Part shown: piece after piece, positions 44,311-54,492 of the stretch
Position numbering within the stretch: position 1 is the stretch's first letter
How the letters are laid out: every line of letters starts with the position of its first letter
From: Marsupella aquatica
Taxonomy: Eukaryota > Marchantiophyta
DNA length: 64,000 nt
Assembly (NCBI GenBank): GCA_973895155.1
Contig: OZ316893.1
Span: 18,290,001-18,354,000 of the forward strand
Direction of reading: 5' to 3'
Notes under the pieces: generated by a model
The model's input: the letters and a program-made list of their open reading frames with translations, nothing else
What the model was told of the DNA's origin: nothing
The model's database searches: none
Position numbers and translations under genes: made by a program

Positions 44311-47300
44311 AGAAACCCACCCTTTCTGAGACCACAAAGAACGTGACTTGTCCGAGACCTTCATGAAATAGCGACTCCAAAGTTGTTGGTGTCATGTTAG
44401 TCACACCTTCTTGACTGAGTTTTGGTGAAGTTTTGAGGAGTCATGTTTACAACTTTTAGGGAAGTTGTAACTATAACTCAGTTAAGGCAATTAGGTTGAA
44501 GTCATACAAGCGACTCTACATTAGAGTACAACTTATGAGAGCACAACATTTGAGCCCTTCAACCTTGAAGTATGGGATCTAATCCAATACATATGATTTT
44601 GGATACACCATATGTCATCCCACATAGATTTAATTATAGTCAGGTCATACCATTTTAAACCATTACTGAGTATTCCATCATTATTCCTGCCCCCATTTAG
44701 ACACCATGAAGCGCGCCCCAGCCCCATTCAACTGCAAAAAGGATTTGTCAAAGCTTGCTAACCTAACTTAATGCTTTTTGTAGTCAATCTCTAATTTTTC
44801 TATCGCCGTCTTCTGGTCGTGCCAAAGGCGTGCTTAATTATCACCCAATTTCAGCCTCACATATGTAGGTTGGGTTTACTTATTGCCATGCCCCAGAAAC
44901 CTTCATGTTTCCCATGCCCCCTTCATATATGACAACCAATGCATGGTTCATGTTCAATATAAGTCCAACTTAAATGTCCAACTTAAATATATATGATCAG
45001 CTCTTCACTACCCCAACCCTAAAAAAGTGTACTTTTCATAATGGTAATGTGGGGTCATATCTGACTATTTGGCCACATTTTCACCAAAGGGGGTGGTTCA
45101 AAGTTGTGACTAACCACTCACCCCACATATAACTATTGCGTAAGTCCTTTGGTTTCAAAGGAAAAAACTAATTAGGCAAATCATAGACTTTTGTGTCTCT
45201 TTTGTGAACTAATGTCTCCACTTCAATGTGCGTGAGTGTGCCTTTGGACACAAGTTTAGGGTGCGCGGGTTTCGTTTAACACGGCAGCAGAGTGCAAAGT
45301 TGAGTTGAATGTGCACGGGAACTCGGCGGTTTCAGAAAAACTCGCTTGTCCATTGTGCTTACGGCCGGGGACATTCATCGTGCCTGAAGGTTTTGTGAAG
45401 GGTTTTGTGCGAGGAGCTTTACGGACTTCACTCCCGCTTGAGAGATGGTGATGGCAAGTAGGTGCAGCAGCAGCGCTTGATCAAGGCTAGACTTTATTGC
45501 GTAAGTCCCTGCTCGTCGTCTGGATATGTCATTGTTGTCGGGGTCTTTATGCTCGTCTGATTCGTCTTCTACTCTTCGTGGCCGAGAGTTGACTACCTCA
45601 CTCACTGACTTCTTGTCCAATGCATACCACAACCCTATTCCTCGTTCTCAGTCTGCAAGTTTGGGAGCTTTGGACCAGAGCAGATGATCGGAAGCCTTGG
45701 ACAAGAGACGCAGACTCCAATATCCAGCTTGAAAACAAACGGTGATTGATTTTGTCAGGTGAGAAGATCGAGAGCTCTAGAGATGGCGATGGCGTGCGGG
45801 TGTAGCAGCAGCGCTTTATCAAGGTTTGTCTTCTGCTGCCACTACTGGTGCGATTATTTCTACTCTCGGCTTTTCTCGCGGAAACAACAGCTCGGATCTG
45901 AGGGCTATTGGCAGTGACACTAGTGCGCCAATCCCCGCGGGGCTTATGGGATTGGGATGTTTTGTTAGTTTCATTCCGTAGCGGAGTGGCAGGGTTGAAG
46001 GTCGTAGCGGAGAGCGAGTAGCGGAGTGGCAAGGTTTAGGGAGCTGTGACCTTCATTTGTTGTAAATGTTGGTAAGACGCCGTGACTTGACTGGTGTTGT
46101 CGAAGTTTCTTTTTACTTAGGTTCCTTCAAAGTTTCAGCAGCGCAAATTTTTCTGAAAATGACTGTGACTGTGGGCTGCAGCTGGTGAGGTGGAAGGGAT
46201 TGCAAACGCGTTACTAATCTACAACCTTGGGCACGCTATCAACATATATCCAATCATCGAACGCAAAGTCGATTAAACCCTCACAAGGTAAGACCCACTC
46301 ATTCCTTTTCTTATAAGCTCTTATTGGGCAAACATCGCTCTCTGCGTACACCTTGCCAACCAGGCAAGACCCATGATACTGTTTGACTACCATAGACAGT
46401 CCCAAGCGGCCAAGTGGTGCTTCTGAATTTCTGTTGTTGAGTTGCGCCTTCCCAGATGCCGTAGTCACTACTGCTCCTTAGCGTGCACCTACATAGGTGC
46501 TGACCCAACGAAGAGAGGGATTGAGCCTTGGTACTGTACTCCTACACAGTCTGAGCTCGGGTGCCTATTCTTCATTTCCTGTTGAATGTTCCATTTTTTT
46601 AGCGGATTGCTGCTCTGCCCTTTTTCCATGGGTCTCCGGTCTGCCGGATGCTATCAGCAGATTAAGAACAAGTCATCTCCTAAGTCCCGATGTTGCAGTG
46701 GAGTCCCCGACCCTAAGATGCCACCCGAAATCATCTTTCTTGTTTCCTGCTGCTGATGTATGTATGTTCTCCCGTATTTTTGCTTATTGATTGGTCTCTC
46801 CACACTTCTTGCTTGACATGACTGTTTTTCTCCTCCCTGTATCAGAACATGCCTTGTGCCCCGTGCTCTGGTGGTGGGTGGGGGGGGTGAACAGATGACC
46901 TTAAGGTCCACTAAATTTATAGGAACCGTGCAATCGTTCAGCTGATTTTAGCAGCAAGTTCCCTTGCTTTCCCCTATTTTTGCTAAGATCCCTCCCCACT
47001 AATCACATGCATCCTTTACTTTTCTCGGTGACCCGTGCGCCTGCCTTCCTACTTTCGTTCTTATGGACTTTCCTTAGGTTTTCTTTCACCTGATTTTGGA
47101 CTTTTTGCTCCGGTGGAATCTGTCTTGACAACTTGTGTTTGTTCTAATTGTTAATATCTCAAGAGGGTCGTCAACTAAGCTGACAGGAGTCAAAGCTAAC
47201 TACAAGCTAGCAAATACAGAGAATGCTCCCAAGTCGAGTCAGGAGGAAGTTACTAAAACTAGACCTTCACAACTCTCAAAACTGGAAAGTGAAATTCAGC

Positions 47301-47604
47301 CTGAGACACGCAGCTGAAGGCCACAAGGATAACTATATGGCCACGCTGTCCCTCATTCAAGTCCAAAGTCCTCTTCAGATTGTCTGAACTCCTATTTGAA
47401 CTCCTGAACTGGATGAAGTCCTGTCTGAATGTGAAGTTCAGATTGGCAATCTCAAATGGCAAGTTCTGAACTCTTGTCTGAACTTCATCCACCCTTCTAA
47501 ACTGGGATTTGTGCTATGTGTATAGACTCCACATTGTTGCTTCTCCCTTTCGGGCCAGCCCTCCTTGTGAAACGTAGGAGCACGATCATGGCAATTACAC
47601 TTAC
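44311..47604. other. Intergenic stretch without a supported complete gene
   Basis: 44311-45230 is AT-rich and empty. 45240-46060 contains a diverged repeat of about 45 bp, at 45443-45487 and 45781-45825, each with an ATG. 46214-46468 (minus) is an 84-codon frame without a known domain. 47340-47500 repeats the motif TCTGAACT many times in both orientations. Confidence 0.35.
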
Positions 47605-49507
47605 CATTCAGTTTACAGAGAGGGAGGTGAAGGTGCATCTTTCCCACATGCAACATGGGAAAGCTAAAGATCTGTTGGGCCTGAACTTGGAGCTTCTTTT
47701 GTGGGGAGGACCCTCTTTATTAACAAACTTGGTGCATGAGCTGAATCAAGCAATGGCTTTAGGTTTACCTAAAGCTTGGATGACCAGAAGAGTGGTGCCT
47801 ATCTTCAAGGCAGGCAACAAGGACGATGTGCACAACTACAGAACCATCATGGTAGGCAATACTTTTGCTAAAGTTTTGGGAGGACTACTTGAAGCCAGAT
47901 TAAGCTCTTGGTTGGAGAGTGAGATGAAAAGGGCACCTTCACAAGCAGGTTTTAGGAGAGAATTCAGCACTATGGATCACATTCTCTGCTTGAGGGTGTT
48001 GTGTGAAAAGGCCAAATCTCCACATAAACCATTATTTTGCTTGTTTGTGGACTTCTCCAAGGCCTTTGACAAAGTTTCCCGATCCAAACTTTGGGATAGG
48101 ATGGTGGAGTTGGAAGTGCCTGAAGAGCTCAGGTTGGCTGTTTCTAAATTGTACCAAGAAGTGCGCATCAAACTTTCAAAGGAAACCTCTGAAGAAATCT
48201 GGAGCACTCTTGGGGTGATCCAAGGTTGTCCTCTCTCACCAACTCTATTTGGCATCTTCATTGATCAGCTACACAACATTTTGGAGGAGCATGGTGGAGT
48301 TGGCACTCAATTGGGTAGGTTTGTCCTCCAACTTCTTATATTTGCAGATGATGTGGTCCTACTTGCTCATGCTCAAGAAGCTTTGCAAAGACATCTCAAT
48401 GCCTTGGAGGAGTTTTGTCAAGCAACAGGGATGGTAGTCAACCTCAAGAAGACCAAGTGTTTGGGCATTGGCACACGACAAAATCCAGAGCTCTACTTCC
48501 AAGGGAATCTGGTGGAATTTGTGAGGACCTACAAATACCTTGGGGTGGAGTTCTCTCAAAACTTGAGTTGGGCCTCATGTGTAAAATCTAGGGCTGCCAA
48601 TGGGTACAGAGCTTTTTATGCATTCATGAACAAATGCAAAAGAGCTGGTCTACACACTTGGAGGTTAAGGAAACATCTCTTTGGAGCTTTGGTGAAACCA
48701 GTCATTCTTTATGGAGCACCAATTTGGGGAGCAGGTGTGTCTAAATCTGGGTGGCAACAGATTGAGGGGCTGCAAAAGCTATTTCTTGAGATGGAGCTTG
48801 GGATCAAGTCACAAACCCCATATACACTTACACTTGCAGAGGCAGGCTTGTTTCCTTTGGAGGTGGAGGCACTCTTCCACACACTCAAATACATCATGCG
48901 TATAAGAGAGTTGGAGGAAAACAGATTTCCTTTTCATGCCTTGCGCTCATCTTCAGCTAAAGGGTGGTATGCAGATGTGTGCAGGTGGGCCCATGCTTTG
49001 GATTTTCCTGAACATGAATGGCCAACACACCCAACCAAGCTAAGAGCAAAACTTGAGCAAAAGGCTTTGCACAAACTTTGGCATGAACCTAGCCCACGGC
49101 AGCAATACTACATGAGAGATGTGAACCCCATGAAGAAATATCGAGAACAAGAATACTTATCTAGCACTATCTCAGTACAACTTAGACAACTTATTGCTCA
49201 GTATAGACTAAGCTCACACCACCTTGAAGTAGAACAAGGGAGATGGAAGGATATTGACAGGAAAAAGAGGGTTTGTCAACTATGTGATAGCTCTAGTATA
49301 GAGAATGAATATCATGTATTCATTGCTTGCAAGTTTTATGAGGGGGTTAGGATGGCATCTCAAATCTTGGTGAAAGATTTGTATGCATTGTTTGGTCTGC
49401 CCCCTCAGCAACTTGGAAGATTTATCTTTGCGGTGGATAGGGAAAGGAGAATAGGTTTGGAAAATCTTTCAGGGCTCTCTAGGTCCATAGTTTCTTTGAG
49501 GACATAG
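47516..49507 (+). CDS. LINE ORF2 fragment: reverse transcriptase and C-terminal zinc region
   Basis: Open for 663 codons. The first 30 residues come from flanking DNA; from IQFTEREVKVHLS on it is LINE. RT motifs FVDFSKAFDKV, GCPLSPTLFG and FADDVVLLAH and the CQLC...HVFIAC site are all intact. It differs from copy 1 by only a few residues (for example MRIREL for MRVREL, WAHALDF for WAHAWDF). It lacks the endonuclease and cannot move on its own. Confidence 0.85.
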   Translation: MCIDSTLLLLPFGPALLVKRRSTIMAITLTIQFTEREVKVHLSHMQHGKAKDLLGLNLELLLWGGPSLLTNLVHELNQAMALGLPKAWMTRRVVPIFKAGNKDDVHNYRTIMVGNTFAKVLGGLLEARLSSWLESEMKRAPSQAGFRREFSTMDHILCLRVLCEKAKSPHKPLFCLFVDFSKAFDKVSRSKLWDRMVELEVPEELRLAVSKLYQEVRIKLSKETSEEIWSTLGVIQGCPLSPTLFGIFIDQLHNILEEHGGVGTQLGRFVLQLLIFADDVVLLAHAQEALQRHLNALEEFCQATGMVVNLKKTKCLGIGTRQNPELYFQGNLVEFVRTYKYLGVEFSQNLSWASCVKSRAANGYRAFYAFMNKCKRAGLHTWRLRKHLFGALVKPVILYGAPIWGAGVSKSGWQQIEGLQKLFLEMELGIKSQTPYTLTLAEAGLFPLEVEALFHTLKYIMRIRELEENRFPFHALRSSSAKGWYADVCRWAHALDFPEHEWPTHPTKLRAKLEQKALHKLWHEPSPRQQYYMRDVNPMKKYREQEYLSSTISVQLRQLIAQYRLSSHHLEVEQGRWKDIDRKKRVCQLCDSSSIENEYHVFIACKFYEGVRMASQILVKDLYALFGLPPQQLGRFIFAVDRERRIGLENLSGLSRSIVSLRT

Positions 49508-49637
49508 TTGTCCTCTTCTGAGCAATCTCTTTTGGTTGCTCTTTTCTTTGATTGCATTGTACTTTACTTTTTGTGGCAGCTCCTTTGACTTTCATGGTCC
49601 CGGAGCTTATAATACATTACCATTACCATTACCAGTC
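47605..49637 (+). mobile_element. LINE copy 2, 5'-truncated before the RT
   Basis: Similarity to copies 1 and 3 begins at ACCATTCAGTTTACAGAG (47605). It is almost identical through the ORF end, the 3' UTR (CGGAGCTTATAATACATTACC) and the hexamer tail to about 49637. The endonuclease and ORF1 are absent. Confidence 0.9.
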
Positions 49638-52560
49638 TGACATTCAAAAAATGCTACTTCTCAGCAGCATGTTTCGAGTAGTTTGCCTGTGTGTTGAGCC
49701 TAATTATTTGTTTATTGCTTTAGTAACATGCATGGCCAATTGGTTTCTCTTCATGTAAAGGCAAGTTTTTGAAACTTACTACTTGAATTGGTGGTTTGCA
49801 TTTAGTTAAGTGTTGAGAAATTAGCATTCACACTAACTATTTTTCTTTTGTGATTGAGTTCTCTTTGCTATTGAATGTATTGAATAATTATTTCATCACA
49901 GAAATTTTCAGAACAAACACGGAAGCACCAGGGGGCTGAGGATTGGATATTGAGGCTGAAGACATTGAGGTAATAAACTGGGTGTGGTTCGGGTGACAAT
50001 GTTAGCAACTGATGCTTCTTCAAGGGAAGGAGTCCCTCGGGACATAAAATGAGCCAAATTGTTTCAAAATTGGGAACCTGCACCCGCACTACTCAAACAA
50101 ATGTGTTGGGCTTGGTGGCCTTGTAAGTCGTCTTTAGCTTTCGCGATTGAGGTTGAATCTTGCGGTACGTCAAGCGGAACTTGATCTTTGAATCATGGAA
50201 CTGCTTGGTACTTTCTCCCTTACCGAACTCTATGACAAGAAGCCATCTCATCATACATCTGCTCTACAGCTCCGTTCAACATGGTATCACGATATTCCTT
50301 GTACATGTTGTGATATCCTGTACGACTCTGATACCTCACCCAGATACCAAAGTTCTTAATTGTGGTGGGCTTCTTTTCAAAGATCTGGTAGACACATTAT
50401 TCAGCATTTGCTAACTTCGAAACTAGAAGGGTAACACATTAAACAACAGAGAAACTCACAACATCCTCCTTTGGTCCTTCAGAGTCTGTACTTTGATTAT
50501 GAAGTTTGACTGAGTTTCTGTTTACTGAAAGAATGTGACTGTGTAAGAGTTCCGTTTGGCAATGGATTGGTTGAAAGCACTTCATGCTAGTGTGTTGTCC
50601 ACAGCTCTTCAACCAGCTTTTGTCTTCCTTGTCTTTCACCACTTACGATGACATCAATTCAGCTAAGACCATAGAAGGTTCCAAAGCATCTAACTTGTCA
50701 AATCGCATTCTGTTACATCAAGGACTAAGGTGTTGGGTATCAAAGGAGACAGCACAACAAACACGCTGAAAAGACTTCAGGACTGGGTTCAACAAGGTAG
50801 TGAAGGTGCTTACAGCCATAGTAAGTATGCATTTTGTATCTTTCTCTGTTGATGTGAGCTTGTGCATAATGGGAGTTGTAGTTGGCAAGAGTTCCATAAG
50901 GCCAAATATGAACAGATCCAGAAGTATGTGTATGAACCAAGTGTAGAGTTGACTCTCTGAATATTGTAGTCTCTTTCTGAACGTACAGTTTGGTAGGGCC
51001 AATGCCATGGGATCATGTACTTGCTCTATAAAGTTCTGAAGATATAAGCATTTTCTGTTAGACCAGGCAACTTGGGAGTTGGTAAGTGTCACCTACATCT
51101 GAGGGGCTACACCGGGGGCATCAGTGGAGGTTCACTTGCACAACACGACAGCCAGTGAATTTTCTCTCTGGTGCAACCTGCAAGGTGAGACTTTCGGTCT
51201 TTCTGGATGAAAAAACAGGATCTTAATATGATTGATATACATGTCCATCAAGATCATGAGTTTATCACCAAGCTCTTTGTCTTAGGAAACTCATAAACTC
51301 AGAATCAAATATGTACTATGCACGTTTCATGCTATGTGTATACTATGACCTGTAGTTGGAACCAAGACAGTGAATGGGAACTGATTAGTTTAGGTTGGTT
51401 GCTGTTGGCGAGGCAAGTTGACCTCTTGCTCGCCTTGCTCATCAAAGGACGTGAACAGAGGACATCACAACAAAAGCAACACTTATGGTGAGGACCCGCA
51501 ACGCTGAACATGTGCGGCTTGCACGCAAGGCAGAGATGTTGCGCCTTGAGTATGTCAGACTTGGGATCCTTCCAGCCCAGTCTGCATGGTACTTTGAGTA
51601 CCCTATTGTTTCCAGGAACAACTACAGCCGGCCTCTACCTGCTTCAATACCCTTCCCGACATCCTTGGTATTTGTGTCTCTTGTACATGACCCGCCACAA
51701 ATTAGGTGCCAAGGGTGTATGCACAGTTGCCAATATGACTGTCCTGCCTGTAGGGCTTCTGGCTCATAATTGGATGACCATTCTCTTGGATGCCGATTTT
51801 TGCACAGAGCACAATGTATCATCTGGAACCACTCGCCATCCTGCAGTGTGCTTGGTGATGTTACTTGTCCTGCCCTCCCAGACCCCACCACCGGTGACTT
51901 TGGTGTCTACACATGTTTGGATCACATGCTCTAGAGGACCACTTGTCACACCGCATGCACAGACCAGATACCATTGATCTATAGCTTAACACTCTGACTT
52001 CAACACAAAGGATATTTACTTAAAATTTTGATGTATGAGTAATTTTGGGTCCAGGGTTTAGGGTCAACAGTACATAACTTATCCTATTATGCCTGCACTA
52101 AGCAAAATATCCTAATTTAAGAGGCTAGCAAACTTGCTTAAAAGTCTCTATTGAAAGATTGCTTTCATGACTGCTTTAACCTGGTGAACATTGCAACGTT
52201 CAATGAATTAATGGGCCATGTGATAACCTGTAAAATGTGATTTATGCCTCACTTATTTGTCTCAGCCACTATCATAGCCTATTTAGGATGTATACATTTC
52301 AACTCTTATGACATTGCTTTGAACATACCAATCCTCTTTGAAGAATGCCTGTTTTACATGTCACGACTATTGTATGTGATTCAAATGCATGAAATGTTGT
52401 TGCAGATCTCATTTGGTGAATCATAGCCACAATTAAAATTGAGATGTTGGTGGAGCAATTGTATTAGGGGATCAGTTTTGTGTGTTGGCTCAACATACCA
52501 AACCAAAAGTATGTCTGCTTTGCATCCTTGTGTGGCCATTCCAATTCATTGCAGTAGCAA
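49638..52560. other. AT-rich gene-like flank, no exon firmly supported
   Basis: A candidate frame at 51485-51769 (MVRTRNAEHVRLARKAEMLR...HSCQYDCPACRASGS) has a CxxC pair but no recognisable domain. The remaining frames of 60-124 codons look random. Upstream exons of the PHD gene at 52.7 kb could be hidden here. Confidence 0.3.
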
Positions 52561-52562
52561 AT

Positions 52563-52704
52563 GCCTTTGTACCTTAAATGCTTAAATATATTTTACTTTC
52601 TGTGCAGTCTGCTAAATTGTAGAGTCTATCTAAATGCTTTGTACCTTAAATGCTAAATATATATTACTTTCTGTGCAGTCTGCTAAATTGTAAAGTCTAT
52701 CTCA
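52563..52704 (+). repeat. Tandem duplication of a 71-bp segment carrying a splice-acceptor-like site
   Basis: Units 52563-52633 and 52634-52704 both contain CTTTGTACCTTAAATGCT, then TTACTTTCTGTGCAG, then TCTGCTAAATTGTA. They differ by only a few bases. A third AG acceptor (TGCACAG) follows directly before the PHD-coding sequence. Confidence 0.8.
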
Positions 52705-52713
52705 TGCACAGGC

Positions 52714-53393
52714 ATGGCACGACCTAAAATTCAAGTCAAAAAGCGTGTGATAGAGGTGAGAAACACAGGTGTACTTGGGGCAGATGCTACTAACTTCTCT
52801 GCAAGTCAAATTTTCCAGAAGGCAGCTCATTGTTGTGCCATTTGTGACGATGGTGGGGGCCTGGTCATTTGTGAGGGCCCTTGCATGAGGCATTTCCACC
52901 TCAACCCGAGTCTGACCTTGCTGCAGAAAACAATTATCCAGGGGTGGGCCTCCCGTCAATACACCAGGGAGACTAGATGTGCATTGATTGTTTGGAGAAG
53001 CAGGCTAAGTGTGCACAGTGTGGGAAGTTGGGGTCCTATGAGGGCTCTGTTGATGCCCCAACAATTGTTAGGAAATGTCCAAACCGTTTTTGTGTGAAAT
53101 TTTTCTGTTTTGAGTGTTTGCCTGCTCATGCCACAGCTTGCCCACTTCATAGGTGCAAGGCATGTGGTGAGCATGATCATGAGTACTGGACTGACATAGT
53201 CCACTGTGCTAGGTGTCCCACCATGTGGCACTATCATTGCCTGAAAGATTGTCAAGCAGAGGGTTATGCTTGTGATAGAGAAATCTATGATCACTCTGCA
53301 CATGGTGTTGATCGATGGATATTTTATTGTCATCGCCATGCCATTGATCCTACCTTGCGCACTCCTGTGAGAGATCACATATCTTGGCTGTGA
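52714..53393 (+). CDS. EDM2-like tandem PHD finger protein (partial; frame break near 52975)
   Basis: The first part (from ATG 52714) has CAICDDGGGLVICEGPCMRH-F-H, a PHD finger head. After a +1 frame change at about 52975 it continues CIDCLEKQAKCAQCGKLGS, KCPNRFCVKFFCFECL, CPLHRCKACGEHDH, HCARCPTMWHYHCLKD, FYCHRHAIDPTLRTPVRDHI. The order of Cys/His pairs and the closing (T/P)xRDHI segment match the PHD cluster of plant EDM2-type chromatin proteins as I remember them. Those proteins read histone marks at heterochromatic genes. The break could be a tiny intron (acceptor ACTAG just before ATGTGC) or a mutation. The methyltransferase-like C-terminal part of EDM2 is not seen downstream. Confidence 0.6.
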
Positions 53394-53935
53394 AGCTGAA
53401 CATTGTACATGCACAGTGCACCTGATGTGGATATACTATTTTTTGAGATTGCAGAGATTCCAATTTTGAAAAGGAGTTGGGTAGGCGAGTTTATATAGGC
53501 AGCACTTATCTTGTGCTCTGGCGTCAGTGGCTGGGTACATGCCTATAAAAACTTATCCTTACAAGCCTTCTTGGAAGTATTTAGGCTGAGTGGTCATTTT
53601 CATAAACACTTTCATCAGACTGCTAAATTAAAACAGGACTTCTAAGTTGTAAGTGTATAAATTATCAGGCATGCAATTAATCAAATTGTCCTATAAGTTT
53701 GTCATTGAAAGTATCCTCCTTTACAACAAAATATGTATGTGCCATGACAAGTTGGTTGCACTTCATTTCACCTTTGATATGGATTTTGTAGTATACATTC
53801 AAACAATGTCCTGCATCCGTGCAGGTGCCTAGTACGTATTGTTCACATATCCCTTGTACCTATCAAAATTGGACCTGAGCACCAGTGGGCCAGATCAACT
53901 CAAAAAGCAGGAATTTTGTTGTTCTTGTATTGTCA

Positions 53936-54299
53936 GGTGAATCCATTCTTCCAAAATCCACTGTCATCACGCAGTCATCACGTAGGGTGTGTGTACATGG
54001 AGCCTGGGAAACGTAGAAAGTGTGACCACCTAGCAGTGTTTACAGGGGTCAGAGCCATTTTGGTCCATGGCCAGCATGGGTTGACCAAAGTGCATTGGCC
54101 AACTGTACAGAAACGATTCTCTGAGCTCCATGGCACTGTAATTCAGGACATCACTCTAGAGACTACACATGTTGTTGCAGGGACATGGCTATCAGTGATA
54201 AAGAAGTGGTCATGGTTCTACATGAATTCTGCAATTACTAAGCAAGGCCTAAAAGTAGTTGAGGCCTCTTGGATCACAGATTCCATAGCACATCAGATT
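53936..54299 (+). CDS. BRCT-domain exon(s), possibly the same gene as the PHD fingers
   Basis: An acceptor TTGTCAG at 53929-53935 opens a frame. It has VFTGVRAILVHGQHGLTKVH, FSELHGTVIQDITLETTHVV, then GLKVVEASWITDSI. The hydrophobic first strand, the G-x-x-x...THVV centre and the closing W are the BRCT pattern, closest in feel to the BRCT of family X DNA polymerases. BRCT domains bind phosphopeptides or DNA ends. The sequence runs into LINE material at 54323, so the true 3' end is lost or unclear. Joining to the PHD part is inference from proximity and strand only. Confidence 0.5.
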
Positions 54300-54332
54300 G
54301 TACAGGATTCCATAGTACATCAGATTGCATTG
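54279..54332 (+). repeat. 27-bp direct duplication at the LINE junction
   Basis: GATTCCATAGCACATCAG followed by ATTGTACAG is repeated as GATTCCATAGTACATCAG followed by ATTGCATTG. The second copy merges into the LINE 3' end. Confidence 0.6.
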
Positions 54333-54414
54333 TACTTTACTTTTTGTGGCAGCTCCTTTGACTTTCATGGTCCCAGAGCTTATAATACATTACCATTACC
54401 ATTACCATTACCAT
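54323..54414 (+). mobile_element. Short LINE 3' end in the plus direction, tail to tail with copy 3
   Basis: From GATTGCATTGTACTTTAC it matches the LINE 3' UTR up to four ATTACC-type units. Eight bases later the minus-strand copy 3 begins. Confidence 0.85.
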
Positions 54415-54492
54415 TTGTGAGAGCCACAAAAAGTAAAGTACAATGCAATCAAAGAAAAGAGCAACCAAAAGAGATTGCTCAGAAGAGGACAA

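Noticed and set aside
52956-53414. A 152-codon minus-strand frame over the PHD region
   Set aside because: The plus strand carries ordered Cys/His pairs of PHD fingers; the minus frame has no pattern and is a shadow.
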